NCBI GenBank assembly: GCA_030549495.1
Contig: JAUIRK010000763.1
Span: forward strand, 124,001-188,000
DNA: 64,000 nt
Origin: Nectonema munidae
Lineage: Eukaryota; Nematomorpha; Nectonematoida; Nectonematidae
Direction of reading: 5' to 3'
Shown: positions 22,100 through 37,000 of the stretch, one piece after another
Position numbering within the stretch: the stretch's first letter is position 1
How the letters are laid out: each line of letters opens with the position of its first letter
The notes under the pieces: generated by a model
The model's database searches: none
What the model saw: only the letters and a program-made list of their open reading frames with translations
What the model was told of the DNA's origin: nothing
Program-made: the position numbers and the translations under genes

Positions 22100-25000
22100 G
22101 TATATTTTTTTCTAACACGTGTAAAAATGTTTTCGATGGGAGTGTATGTACCATAATCCGTAAAACTCTTGATTTTTGTTTCATAAATTCAGCAAAGTAT
22201 TGATTTATTATTGTTGTTTCTTATATAAAATATATGTGCATAAAAAAATCTAATTTTAAATATTTAAGAGCCATTCCATATGTTTACTAGAATCAAATTT
22301 TTTCATTTTTAAAATTAATTCAAAAGAAATCCGCCTCTTTAATTGTATTAGATGCCGATTTCTGCCGTTTTGAATGATTTTTATAAAAAAAAGAAAAACT
22401 CCCATAAATTTATCAATTTTTTAAAAGGGTTGAAAGGTGTAAAAAATTTAGGACATTTTTTTAATATAAGTTTTTTTTATAAGGGGAATACAAAAACAAA
22501 TTTTTTTTTAACTGTTGATTATGTTAAAAAGGGAATCCCTTTTTCAATTATTTGATGATGGGGTAACGTAAATAATAAATTTAAAATATTTTTGAGAGGA
22601 GGGGAATAAAATTTAGTGGAAATCTTGCCCAACTCTAACCCTAGTGTTAATGCAATGGAATGTGCTCCATTATTGAAAAATGATAGCTCCTACCCGCTGA
22701 TTACAGGTCCGTGGACCTTCGGAAAGAAGCGATTTTCTATCCAAATTACTATAAACCTCATTTAAACGAATGTTCCGAAAGGGAGCGCACACAAACTCTT
22801 ACTTTCAATCGGATTTGATAGGAATTACTAGTCGTCTGATTTGTTGGGTATATTTCCAAAATCACTCGCCCTATTTCTCTTTTTTTCTATGAATAAAATT
22901 AATACTTAGATCAATTTTAACACTTCAAACACCAGCATTTTAAAGCCTAAAACCACGTACTTTCTTTTTCAATCGATTTTATATATTTAGAGCAGACTAT
23001 TTTAATTTCTTGGCACACTGGTATCACCTTCGCCTTCAAAGCGTTTTAATTCAAATCAAGAGTTTAACTAACTCATGTTATGGCATGGATAACCACACTA
23101 TGAAATTAAATTTTGAAAAGCTTAGATAAACCATTTACTTCAATCAAGGGCGTAACCAGAAATTTTTGAACCGGACTGGGAAAGTTATATACTATTGAAA
23201 AAAGCCTCAAATTCTGTCTTCAAGAGTGATATTTTTCATATTTCCCAAACAGTATGTACACTTTGAAGTGGAGAAATTTTTATTTTACTATTAAAAAATT
23301 AATCTTTGAAATAAACTTGAAAAATATACAACTAGAAGATATAGTCGATTTGATGAGAGCTTGTAAAGCTTGCCTACTTTGATATGATGACGATGGAAGA
23401 TGTAAGAAATTGACAAGAATATCATGTAAGAGTAAGTAATAGGGTCCGTTTAATCAAGTGTTATTTTTTTGATTCCGTCATTAAAATTTGTTCTCTGATC
23501 TTGCGAGGGGCAGATGCACCAAACTATAGTTTCTGGTTGTGTTTAAATACTTTACTATTTTTGTGTAGTCTTTGACCAGCATGTTATATTCAATTAAATC
23601 TTTTGGTTTTTTTAAGTAGATATTATATTATTTTAGTACTATTTTTGTTGTGATTAAAAATAATTTACAAAAAGTTAGATTACTACGAAATTGTGGAGGG
23701 TCGGAGTGAGAGATTTTAAAGGTTTTTTCGGTATTTAATAAGATAATGCCGTCTGTATGAATCATTCTAATAACCTGTTCATCATTTTTAAGTCCACTAA
23801 TGAAACACCTAGCTTCCACAATCCAGCTTCACAAACACCTTAGTTGCGTGTATTAAAAATCCAAAACTCGGAAAGACGGAGACTACAAACGTTTTGGAAA
23901 AAATCTCAGGTGCTTAGCATTATTAAAAATAGTTCTTTTCAGATTCGTTCCTGGGAATGAAAAGCGTCGGTTGAAAAAGAAAGCAAAGGATTCGTTTAAA
24001 AAATTTGGTCCTCAAAGGGTTAAAAGGAAAACTGAATCATCATCTATTACATTCCACGTCCCCCACCGCCATTTTCTTGGTTCGCCTCTTCGTTAAGAAC
24101 CAGTGGATGCTGCTTCATTAGTGTTTGTTTTGTGGCAAGGATTTCTGAAAATTAATCGTCTGCTTTTCCTTTTGAATGATTTTTTAAATAACGTAATGCA
24201 GAGCATTTTTAAGCCGTGTGTTGCCTTGAGCCATTTTGCTAGAGAGCGTAAGTGTAACTCTTTGAGGAGCCGTTTGAAACCAACGTTTCAAGGAATGAAA
24301 AGTGTTTGCTCTAAATGTATAAAATTTCATTGAAAAAGAAAAATAGTAGAAATTAACAATGAAAACAAAAGAATACACAATACGAAAATTTGCCTAAATT
24401 TTTTATCCGTAACAGAGATAAACCTTTTTCTGATGAAATGTAGGTATTTTTGATTTCAGATTTATGCTTTAGATTCCTTGGCAGGATTAGCGAGACAGAT
24501 TTTTTATTTATAAATCATTTTTATTTTCAATGGCCTCTTCTCCCTAGATCCATACTCATTGCTTTTTGCAGCATAAAAGCCTACGTATTATCTTTATCCA
24601 TTTACTTGAAAAGGACAGAGTGCTGTATTTGTGTTAATTTATAGTTGTTCAGAGGAGAAGAGGTGCTAGAAATGTTCGCCAAGGCACAGCACACAGTATA
24701 GGCTAGCATTGTGTGTGCTTGTGTGCAAGATGCTAGAAGGGCAGTCAAAGCACAGAAGTGGTAATAAGATCGGCTGGCTTACATTTTGCTTTGTTCTTCT
24801 TACAGAAGGGGTAAGGTAAGAATCTCTTTCATACCACCTCGTTCTGTTGAGGGGGGCATAAAGGGAATTATGATAAATGTGATTAAGGGTGTATTACTCT
24901 TATCTTGGCGTCTCTTTGTCCTTTCTCTCGGTTCGTTCTGTCTTTGTAGTTGATGCTCCAAGTCTTCATTCAACACAAGCAGTATTGCTCTCCATAGAGA

Positions 25001-28000
25001 ACTATAGAGAGTGTACGAGTTGTTTTCAATAATGCTAAGCACCTGAGATTTTTTCCAAAACGTTTGTAGTCTGCTTCTTTCCGTGTTTTGGATTTTTTAT
25101 ACACGCAACTAAGGTGTTTGTGAAGCTGGATTGTGGAAGCTAGGTGTTTCATTAGTGGACTTAAAAATGATGAACAGGTTATTAGAATGATTCATACAGA
25201 CAGACGGCATTATCTTATTAAATACAGAAAAAACCTTTAAAATCTCTCACTCCGACCCTCGACAATTGCGTAGTAATCTAACTTTTTGTAAATTATTTTC
25301 AATCACTACAAATTGAATTTAAAGTTTCCAGAAATATATCATTGCAAAGAATTTTATTAAAATAATTGTTTGAAATAAAGGACAACCTAACACTTTAGTT
25401 TTTTTCTTTTTCTCTAGTTTAATCTCTTTCATCCACTCCAACCTCTTTTAGTGCATGTTAATGCCTTTAAATATAGAAGTGAAAAATAAAAATAAATATT
25501 TTTACAATACCCTTTTTTAAGCTGGACAGAAGTGAGAAAATTGGAAACTAATCTCACTTCTTTAGTTGCCCTATCATTCTAACGCTGAGGAATACTTGTC
25601 AATGTTTACAAGCGTGTCTGATCTTTTTTCCATTCTTCCACACAATACTTTTACCCGCAAATACTTTAATTTTGGGAGATATTTTCCTTCTCTTTGGAAT
25701 CAATGCGATGGTACCTGTTGCTATGCGATGCATCATGAGCAACATAGCATATCTCTAGTTCCTGGTTGTGCTCATTGAAAAGGACTAGTTCAATTCAATT
25801 ACCATGAATCACTTTTTGTGGTAGAGATGTATAGCAGTGCACAGGAGTTTTGTTTTTATAACATCATTCTTGCGATGAGTGTATTATTACTATTTGCCTT
25901 TCTGTATTATTATTTTTACAAGACTATTTATTTATTGCTGGATCATCATTTAAGCATTGATTGGTTTTACGTTGCGAAAGGAAGGATTCTCAAAGCTTGC
26001 ATCATTTTTCCACAGATTGCGCAAGATAAAACAGACATTGTTGAAATAAAGCATTGGTTTGTGAAGCGTATCTTTATTTAAAAAATCAAGATCAATAAAG
26101 ATAAAACAGATAGTGAGTATGGTTATTACTCAAGATTTAGCCCAAATATGACCAAAAAGTCGTCTTCATATTTTGACTTCAATGATGATTTTCGAATTTT
26201 TAACCCCGATAGCGATAATTCGTTCACAATATTCGCAGCGTCAACGCAAATCATGATTCTCTTTCTTTCGCTTTTTCTGGTAGGCTTCCTTTTCATTTTC
26301 GTATGTAATTGTTCTATCTAAAATGCAAGTTTGTGGAGTCAGAGACCGCCTATAATTTAATTTAGGAGCTGAAGTCGGATTTTTAGTATTTAAAAATATT
26401 TTTTTAAGTACAGCCAAGCCAACCTTCAATAAACTGAACAGAAAAAGAAAAAAAACTTTGGATAGTGAAATTAACTGGATTGTGATACCTACCATAATAT
26501 TATTGAAATGCAGTCAGCGCTCGTTAATTTATCTTTGAATTTTACCTTCTCTTTTTACCTTTGAATATGGTAAGCATAAAAAGGTGAACATTTTTAAATA
26601 AAATTTATTGAACATTTAACGTTTTGGATAAAATATTTAAGTTATATTTGTAATATGTTAACCTGAAAGCAAAATTATTTGCTGTGATTTTTGACTTTTC
26701 GTTGCTCTGATTTTTGAGCTATCATGATTAATTGCAAAGCGGCTTCTACTGTATATAGGCAAGGTATGTTTACTATTTTACATTGTTTTCCACAAAAAAT
26801 GCGTCTTTCACAGCCCCCTTATGTCAAAGAAACATTTTTCAAGCTAAAAAAGTTTAAAAAAAATCGATTTTATATATTTAAAAATAAATGTATAGTATTT
26901 TTTAAAAATGTTCAACTTTTATTTGAAATTATACAAAGATATATGACCCCACGTTTACTAACTAAATAAATCAAAAAATAATTTTCTGAACTGAGTAAAA
27001 GAATGAGATTTTTGAAAAGCACTATTTTACATACATCAATTGATGTAGAAGACGTTTTCTCCTACTGACATAATTTATATTCAGTCTTTTGAGGAAATTG
27101 TTAGCTTACTTACAGTCTTTGACACTTCAAATTTTATAGCAGAGCTGGCATTAAAAATAAAAGAATAGTGAACAATTGGGAAAAGATTGAGTTTCGTAGT
27201 AAGTAACCAAGAATGCATATCCAAAAAGATTTTGAAAGCAGCCATTCACATCGCTATTATTTGCGTATATAAAACATGTAAGATATGCTATGAGTATGTT
27301 GTTATTTGGTAGCGCATAATTTTTTTATTGCATTTCGTGCTTTTCATGCTAAAATTGTTTGAAAGCTATCAAAGATAATGGAATAATTTGTTGCTGCTAG
27401 TAAATAAATTTTATGCTCTTGCTTTATTTTATAGCATTTTGTGTGAGTGTAGTAAGTTATACAGTAAAAGCTCTTTCACCAAGGAAGGACTGGAGTATAA
27501 CTACTTCTTTGATGAGGGAGGCAGTTGATTATAACTTTAAAACGTTTGGTAAATTCAAAATACTATGCTTTGTAGACAAATTTAAATTCGTATATATGCC
27601 TTGCTCTTTTTAAAACCCTTTCGTGACCAGTGTATCATATATGATACATAAACAATTTTACCTTCGTCTGCTTTTTCACATAGTTTTGTATAGGAATCTT
27701 CTGCTTTTTAATAAATATCGTGTGATTTTTCTGGTCACGAAAGGGTTAATATTTTTTAAAGGATAGCATCTAGCGTCCACTTAGCGAATATTTTTTAAAG
27801 GATAGAAAAGAGCACTTTAACGCGTTATCGACCAGAATAATCAGACGATATCTAATGTAAAGCAGAAGAGTTGTATTAAAAAGCACTAACAAATGCAGAC
27901 AATTTTATTTCTGTAAAGTCGACATATGTCGACTGTGGTCGATAACCGGTTAAGATGAATGCTTAAAGCAGGGATGCGAGAGTACGTAATTTTAACGAAT

Positions 28001-31000
28001 CGACATACACACATACAAATTAAGATTTTTTTAATAAACTAAACATCTGGATCAGTGGCGGATCCAGAAATTTCTTATAGGGGGGGGGGCGAAATCTATT
28101 TAAATTTTTTGCAATTTTGCTAAAAGTCTTCAGAGAATACGACAGCTGTATTATGTCTTTTAGAATCACTAATTACCTATGTTTTCAAATTTTAACATTA
28201 TTTTGCCATGAATAAATTGCAAAAAATTATTTTTTATACATGTAAGGGTTATTTTCGAAGCCATTTTTCATAAGGGGGCCTAGGCCCGCCACTGATCTGG
28301 ATGTATTTATTGGCATATGTATTGTCTTTACACGAAATTAGTACCATTTGATTTGTCAAAGCATCTCAAATAATCCGAAATACCACCTGACTAGACTACA
28401 TAAACAAACGACTAACCAAAATATTCGCTCTCCAAATTAAGTCCCCCGCCCGCCCTCAAAGTTGAAATTTGAATTGTTTTTCTTATCTGAGATGAACATT
28501 TGCAGAATAAGTGATAAATCTATAACGATTAAAAAAATAAAAGAAGCTAAACATTGTATCAGCAATATTTCGTATTCATATTTGATTTAGATGAGAGCAA
28601 TCTCATTTTAATAATTAGATTATTCTAAAATAATCTAGCTTTAATGAGATCTACCTGCCAGTTTGTTGCGTGATATCAGTTGATGATTATTGCAAGATGA
28701 TTGATCCTTTTTCTGCCAATGAAGAATACGAATTAGCACACGCTATTTAATTTATAAAAGCCATCTAATTAAGAAAAGCCTTGGTGCGTGCAACTGATTT
28801 CACTCATCTTGAAAGAACTTGGTGTAGTATCTTTTTTGATATCTTAATTAAGACAAAATGTTTTGTATAGGCCTTGGAATTTGAAGATGTTTGATGTCAC
28901 TTCTTTCATTTGAATCTTTTTTGAATGAATCGTGATGCATCACAAAATTTCAAGATGATGCTGACAAAAAAGAACGTGATTAATTTACTCATTTTTCTCT
29001 TGTACAAAATGAATGCGCTATCGCCTTATTTGTAATACATTAATAAAGACTGGAAAAAATTTACCATGTGTTAGCTTAGAACCCATTTTGGGTTATAGGA
29101 ATGCAGGCTGATGATTCTACTTCCAAAGGGATTCAATTGGGATTTGTCAAAAACGACTGCTTTACGTGAAGTAAAATGGATAATCGCAATTTCATTAGGA
29201 ACTATGAGCTTGATTTTACCCTATGTCTCTAAAATAGGGTCGTTGTTTTTAAACGGTTAACGAACCACTAGAGAGAAGAGCGATCTACTTTTACAAAAAT
29301 AGAATCGTCTACATTTATTCATGCTTTATACAAATCGTCAGATTATTCTAGTCGTTGCTGGATATGAAAATGCGGCATTTAAAAATGAAGTTGTTTTAAG
29401 CATGAGGTACTGCATCTTTTTTATTTTGTCGACTTCTCTATTTGACAGAAAATGTTTAAAAGTATAATAATGTGATTATATTGCAAGTTACCTTTCTTCC
29501 TACGATTCCCAGGGCGAAAATAATTGCGTACAGAAAAGAGTTTAATCCATATCTCAAATAACTCTTAATCCTTCATATTTGAAGCGCTTAAATCCACATG
29601 CCCGAAATGTGTTCTCAAGTTTTGGAATTTGTAAATATTTCGCTTTACGACATATCTACTTTCCCAGTTCAGATAGGTGTGATTCTTGAATAATTAAATT
29701 TTATCCAATTTCTGCATCTGGTTTTTTTACGCTTACTTACCTAATTGTCTTTCTTTGAATTTTGAATTGGGTCAGCCAAAATGTTTGAAAGACTCACTAC
29801 TGGACATATTTTTGCTAGCTATTACTATATTCGTTAGTAAGGTATTCCCTTCACCTTCTTACTCTTTGATACACGTTTTTATCAATCTCTACTTTAGAAA
29901 ATTTCTAAGCCCCGATATTCTTCCCCAAACAATAAACATATAATTTTATCTGACAGATTAGTATAATTTATTATTACTCCTATTTTTCAAGGTTGAATAC
30001 CAATTTCTGCTTTATTATAAAGTTTTCTTAACCCTTTGAGGACCAACATTTTTAAAACTAATCGTCTGGTTTCTTTTTCAATAGATTTTTTAAACACCTA
30101 TGTCACATTGGTCCTCCAAGAGTTAACAGATTGTCTTGCATGATAGCATTGCTGTCTTGTGACGTAGGATGTGTGAATACCCCTGGGCAAAACTAATATA
30201 TTAATAGTATTAGATATATAATATCGAGTATAAATATATAAAAGTATGTGATTTTGTGATGAAAAAACCTAGTGACCTTATTCATGAAGTAAGTTAGTTA
30301 GTGATAAGATGTGATCTTCACTTATCAGCTTTTGTATTACTCCACTCGTAATACTTTTCTTCATTTACCGTTTCAAGCATCTAAAAGCATAAAACGATGC
30401 TGTGCACAACGAACATTTGTTGTGATTATTATGTCCTCGAATAAAAAAGCTGATATATATTTTTTTAATTAAAGATGCCTAAGGAATACTGGTAACAAGA
30501 TTTCACAAATAAGAAGCCCTTTTCTTACTATTTTAGGTAGAATGGATCATCATCACTGATCCATGAAATAAAAATGGGCTGCTTTAGGTGTTATATGAAG
30601 AGCTAAATATCTAAAAAAAAACTTCAACATAACCCCAATATTTTCTCTGTTTTATCACTTTTCAGTCCCATTACTTTCTCTCCTTTTACTGATGAATCAA
30701 AAGGAACTGCTTTAAACGTAGTAGTCAAAAGACTTGTTATCTTGTCTACCCTATTTTTCAATTATACGCCTAGCCCCAAAATTGTTACCCTTTGAAGACC
30801 GGTGTGAAAAGCGTATGCTTTAAAGTATAAAATTTACAAGGCATAGAGTAAATGAAGTCCGCTAACTTCCTTAAGCGGTAACAATCATAGTGGACTTTAC
30901 AAAAATGCTATCTTCTGATTCTAATATAAATCTGCTATACACTAGATATGGTGTTATTTTTCTGGCAGTTAACCAGTTAAATTGGAATTAAACTAATCGA

Positions 31001-34000
31001 TGCATGCCTTATTTCCTTCTGTTTTGTGCGATGGTTGAAGATTTCTATTTCCGTCAAAAAATAGCACTTTTTTGTCTTGTATTCTGCGCATTTTAATTTC
31101 TTTATATAGAACAGATTTTAGTCTGTCAGTGCTAGGAAATATCAGTAGTGTAGTGTGTATAATTCTAATTTTAACTCGCTATGCTCTTATCGTTGTGTTG
31201 TTTTCTTATGATCGTATAAATCAATACGCACTATTTTGTCTGGATTTAAGAAGACTCAGAATCAATATAATCTTTTGTCTTCTCGTACACTCGACCCCTC
31301 ACTTTATACTTCTTACTTATGTCTGCTTTACGAGACCCATTTTAAATTACATTTTTATTATATATTAGATTGTAAATTAGGGCTCATTTTAAATCACTCT
31401 ATTCCCTTTGTATACATTTCTTCAAACACATAATTCAGTTATCATAATCTATTTACAATGTGTAGAGTATTTCTTAAGTGATTATCATGCTAAACGACGA
31501 TACAAATATTCTATCTTCATTCACAAGTATCACAAGTTTCAACAATATAAGACTTCCCCACCTGCTCTCAATAACCTATCGTTTACCACTTTTGTATTAT
31601 TGCAAATCTTCCCATATTCTCTTCTACCACTAATATATTAAACAGAAATTTAAAGGTGATTTTAGTTTGAAATCACGATTATTAATTTTTATACGTAAAA
31701 ATTAAAAGGTAGAAATTTTAATCAATTGAAATCATGTATTTTTGTGCATTCATGTAAATTAGCCTAGGCATGTCTAAATTGTACACTAAATTTTCTGCAT
31801 TTTGATCCATTCCTCCTTATATAACCTATGCGTGACATTGTAATTACTATTTGCCTCGCTGCTGCTACGATTTAGCAGATTCTTATTTTGAAAATACTCT
31901 CTTCTAAGAAATACCAAAAATGAGACAGTAGTGACAATATTTTGCATTGTTATTCAAAACTCAGAAGAAATCATAATTCACATAAAAAGAAGAATCTATT
32001 GAAAAGTATCAAAATGAGTTATGAATATTCCTCCACTCACTCGTTATGAAACTCCTTGCAACAGGTAATATGCAAAGTTTCATTAAAGTTAGAACAACGA
32101 TGATAAAATTTTGCAATTGGCAAACGACATCTTTTGTTTTTTTCTCTGAGATCGTTCATCAAAACAAACTTATTTAAAACTCCAAAGGCAACACATTTCT
32201 TTATAACACTTTTTAAACTGAGATTTTGTAGAGAGGCTTGTATCAGGAAAATAACCGATAGTAAGCGCCATTTTTATTGTTTGCCTAAAAAAAGTTAATA
32301 AATAGTTCATAGAAGCAGTAAAGCCGATTCACTTGTTACATAAATAGATTAAGTTTGGAATGGGGTTTTCAATTCGCTCTCTGAGATTTGGGGTCCATTT
32401 CTTGTTTTTTTCAACTCCATTCTGTAAACCCTTAAAATCAATCGTTTGTCTTTCTTTTTCAATGAATTTTAAAATATAACTTAAAGAGACTATTTTTATT
32501 TTGTGGATCATTGTTGACTCATCATGCTTGCATTTTTTACCCTTTAAAGATCATTGAGACAACATTGTCTCAAGAAATGAAAATCGTCCGCTTCAATTAT
32601 ATTATAAATTTGCAATCAAAAAGAAAGCAGACGATTAGTTTCCAAAATTGTGGTCTTTAAAGCGTTAATATTTTTTGAACAAAACATTATTTGTTACACC
32701 AAGAAACTTGGTACTGACATTTTTATTTAACCCCTTAAGGACAACTGCGAAACCTTTCACAAAAATAAAATTTGTCCGCTTTGAATATTCATTGAAAAAA
32801 AAGCAGACGATTAATCTCAAAAATTCTGGTCCTTAAAGGATTAACCTAAATTAAAACAAAAATAATATCTTTGTTTTTTAACTTTTTATCTTTTGAGGAT
32901 AAGCAACGTTATACTATCATTAATAAAGAAATGTCATTTTGCATAAGCGAATTTTTTAATTTTTCTTTATTGTTTAGGGTCTTCTCCGAATGACTTTGGG
33001 AATAGTAATGAAGATGCTTATAATAGATTCAATCCAGTATCACCTGAACACATTAGTCCTGTGGTAAGTGTGCTTTCTTTTCCGATGGGATTTGTAAATT
33101 TTTAAACGGCGCTTTTTATTTCTTTTGACCCTCAAAGAAATTTTAATCTTTTAAACCTCTTAAACCGAAGTAATTACCTCTTGATTTCCTGAAATGATGT
33201 AGCTTTTCAGAATGAATATGCATCTTACATTTTTCTTGAAATTAATTTCCACCTAAAATACAGAAGATATTAGTATACTATAAAAGGGGGGGGGGTAAGA
33301 TCTCATCTCCGATTTAAACGATTTTATCCCATAAAGAGCACAATACGATCCAGAAATGGTCTGTTTCATTTAAAAATGACATTAGGATCAAACGGGATTA
33401 GTACCTGAAACATCGTTATCTAAATCGCAATGCAAGATGTATAATTATTTCTAGCCTACTTGTTTTGCTTCATTTCAAATGTTCATTAATGTTTCTAAGA
33501 TTGGACAGTGCCATGCATAAAATTTTCATGAAAACATGGTATAAACATCGCAGTTTTTTATGCTGAACTGATTCAAAATTAGAGATGCACCCAATTACTA
33601 TATTCACCGCGGTTTTCTTGTATAAATTAGTTTTCTTCCTCCTTTCATTTTTATTTACAAAAGACAGTCAAATTGCAGTCTTCGAAACCAGCTTTTTAAT
33701 GGATTTATGCAAATTTTGCTCTAAAAATTAAAATGTGTACTCCATTTCCAATCGATGCAGCTATCTTTGCGTGTGTTGTATCAAATGCTTGCGCACTATA
33801 TCTCAGCTATAAATTCTTTTCTTTGCAGAGCTTTGCCAGGGTAAGTTTCGTCTACCATCACAAGAATATTTAAATTAAATGGACAAAATTTCAGATAAAT
33901 AAATTTACAATTTTCCGATCAATAGAGTGAAAGAATTTGTAGTTTAACAATCAATGATGAAAGTTATAGATTGTGAAATCAATAGTGAAATATCGAATGT

Positions 34001-37000
34001 AACCTGGTGTTTTGATATGCCCTTATGTTTTTTCCCTCCCTATATAATACAGTGTTTTTCTTTTCATAATCCATATTGCTTGCTTTACTTTCACCATTGA
34101 ACATAAGTAAAAATAAAATCGATAAAGATCATTTGAATAGAAGTATTGTACTTTACATGGCTGAAAATAAGGTATTTTTCTTAGCATAGTGAGACTCATG
34201 TCATAAAATATTATGAAGCATGGGAATGTATCATTTTCAAGAATATGCTATTTGAGTTTTTCTTTAGAAACAAAATATTCTATTCTGTTACAAATAGATA
34301 ACTAATGATTACCAGATTCTATCTCAAGAAAATTTAACTGTTAGAAAGCCAATTTAAGGAACAATTAATAAGTAGCTGTTTTTTGAACTTAGTAATCAAA
34401 TGAATAAAAACGAATATAGTTCATAAAATATTGAATTTAAAAAACCATTATTTTTACGAAGTGCGCCCTTTTTTTACTTCAAATGCATTTTTTCACTAAA
34501 AAGTGCGCCTTTTTTCACTTTAAGTAAAATGGAATTGTAAAAACGTTGATAAAGCAGAAAATAATAATGATTTAGATCGTACTTCACTCCATTCATGGGC
34601 ATGTTGAGATTAAAAACATGTATCTATAAATTCAGACAAAACTAAGATTCTTTAATTCTTGTCAAGGTTTTTTTTCAGGTTAAATTTTTTTGTTTTTTTT
34701 TCAAAACACTCCCTAACACTTCGATTCATGTTCTTGACAAAGTTTCTGCTTCTTTTAGAGAAAAAACTTTCTATTGTGTTAATTAGTATGTCTAGGTATT
34801 CATTATATCTGTTATCACGGAAAAATATTTAAACATAAAGTCTAACTTGAAAAAATCGGCTTATTTTATTTTTTGCTTTGTTTTTGTTCCTTTTTTGTTA
34901 CTGAAATCATAAATTTTGCTTAAAACGTTAAAAAATAAAAAGACCACTTAAAGTGGAAGCAGTTCATAAACACTGAACAAAAAACGTATCAAAAGAAGCA
35001 AAAATTTAGTCATAAATGAGCTTCAAAGTTTAAAAACAAGCACAAAAATACTTCAAAATGAAAATAATTGAAGAAAGCAAGTGCATTCCTATTGGTTCTC
35101 TGACAGAGAGTATAAAAGGACTTGTGTATTCTGCAAGCTACATTTTGCCATTTGAGCACTATTTGTTTTTCACAATACGTCTCCAATTCTTTCCTTTTTC
35201 CTCTTCTGTTTTTAACTTTAACTTCAACCAGTCACAATGCCTGAAAAAGTTTCGTTCGAAAAAAAGGAAAAGCTTGTGGATTTAGTTATCGAGAATAATT
35301 TTAGTATTAAAGATGCTGCGAATATACTGTTTTAAAAATATTAAACAGCAAAATCAATAATTTACAGGCACAAAGAAAACGATGGAGTTAGAAAGCATGG
35401 AGGACACAAAACAACCTCTTTTGATGAAAAGTTGCTGTTTATTGAAAAAGCTATAGAAGATTGCTCAACACTGACTCTACAAGAAATGAAGGACAAACTC
35501 AAATCAAGATTTGATTTTGAAACGAGTAAAACTTCTATTCATTATCAGCTTGTAAAGAAAATAAAATTAACACTGAAAAGAGCGAGTAAAGAAATTGAAG
35601 CTGTGAATTCAGATAGAAGTGTCACACTAAGGCAAGAATATGCTTTACATACGGCAAGTAACGCCCTAAAAGACCATGGCTTGTATGTCTTCATTGACGA
35701 ATCTGGGTTTAATAATCATCTCACAAGAGCATATGCCAACTCAAGAAAAGGCACAAAAGCTCTAACTCATTCCGACACAAAAATCAAAAAATACTTCTCT
35801 TCTGTTGGCAATCAACTGTAACAAAATCTTTCACTATAAATAGTATAACTCTGTTGTAAATGCGGAAAAGTTTCTGGTGTTTTTGGAGGAGCTTCTACAA
35901 GAACTACCTAAAAATGGAAACGTACAAATGATGTCTAACGACAACACAATGCATGATATCCAGGAAGTTATAAAAGAAGCAGTTAAAGTGAACAATTACA
36001 ATATTGGATTTAAACAATTTTTAAAGATACATGTTTTTCAATCTGAACTTAGCCATGGATGGAGAAAAGTATAATCCAAGTCATTATTATTAAAATAAAG
36101 TTTTCTGTTTTATCACCTTTTTTAAATTTTCATTTTAATCTCTTTCTTCTTTTGCCTTTTCTCATTAACTTTGATAAAAAAGATAACATGTACTGTTTTC
36201 AAAAAATTTTATAAACTTTAATTTTGGATAAATTATCTCAAATTCTATATTTTGAAAAACGAATTATCAAATTGGAACAGTTTTAAAAAATGAAGACTCA
36301 CTTTTTAGTGAAAAAGAACGCATTTGAAGTAAAAAAAAGGGCGCACTTAAAGTGAAAAAGGGCGCGCACTTAATGTAAAAACAGTATATTATTTAGTAGC
36401 TTTTGAAAGATTGAAATATAAAAAAATTTTAATAACTTCATTTATCATTAATTATAACTGTAATATATTAAAACTAAAAAATAATTATTTGTCTTATATT
36501 AGGTTAAAAATCGAAATCGAAATTATACTCAAACAATATTTATAAAAATCAAACTAACTTTGTACATACAACTTGATTCTTGATGAAAACATGCAAAACA
36601 AAGGTCCGAAAACCATAACCCCATAAACTAGGTTTATGAAGTTTTAGGATAAAATACCTTGACACTAACCCCAATTGTAACTTTAAACCAAACCTTAACC
36701 CGTACTCTTAACATTCTAGATTCTGACGGTTTAGGTTTTGCAAATGATTTATTTTTATTTGCTCTTTACACACCCAATATGTATGTGGAAGCATTTGTAG
36801 AGCTGTTTTTTATGCCACATCAATCAATTTTTTTATATTCCTCAACATTTTTCAATGTTTAATTAAGTTTTTTGAAATAGAAGCGTTCAATGTTCTTTTT
36901 AATTTTTAGTATTAGAAATCTACTGTACTCACAAATAACTGAAATATATTTTATAAAAACGCCAAATAAAAAAATTCTATTTATTTATTCTTTTTTTTTC

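Larger units (their letters stand above)
25311..28052. other. syndecan intron sequence
   Basis: No exon recognised. Open frames at 25566-25778 and 25818-26081 (+) show no motif. A 20-base direct repeat, GAATATTTTTTAAAGGATAG, starts at about 27747 and 27786. MITE copies are listed separately. Confidence 0.4.
28295..32977. other. syndecan intron, right part
   Basis: No exon recognised. Several long AT-rich frames at 29755-29943 and 31072-31641 lack motifs and splice context. Contains the MITE copies at 29.3, 30.0, 30.8, 32.5 and 32.7 kb. Confidence 0.4.

Noticed and set aside
24795-24815. TTCTTACAG followed within 10 bases by GGTAAGA, a possible microexon
   Set aside because: Would not be phase-neutral and has no homology support; likely chance.
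31072-31641. Three overlapping + frames rich in I, L, F and Y that look membrane-like
   Set aside because: Composition follows from AT-rich DNA; no start context, splice signals or family motif.
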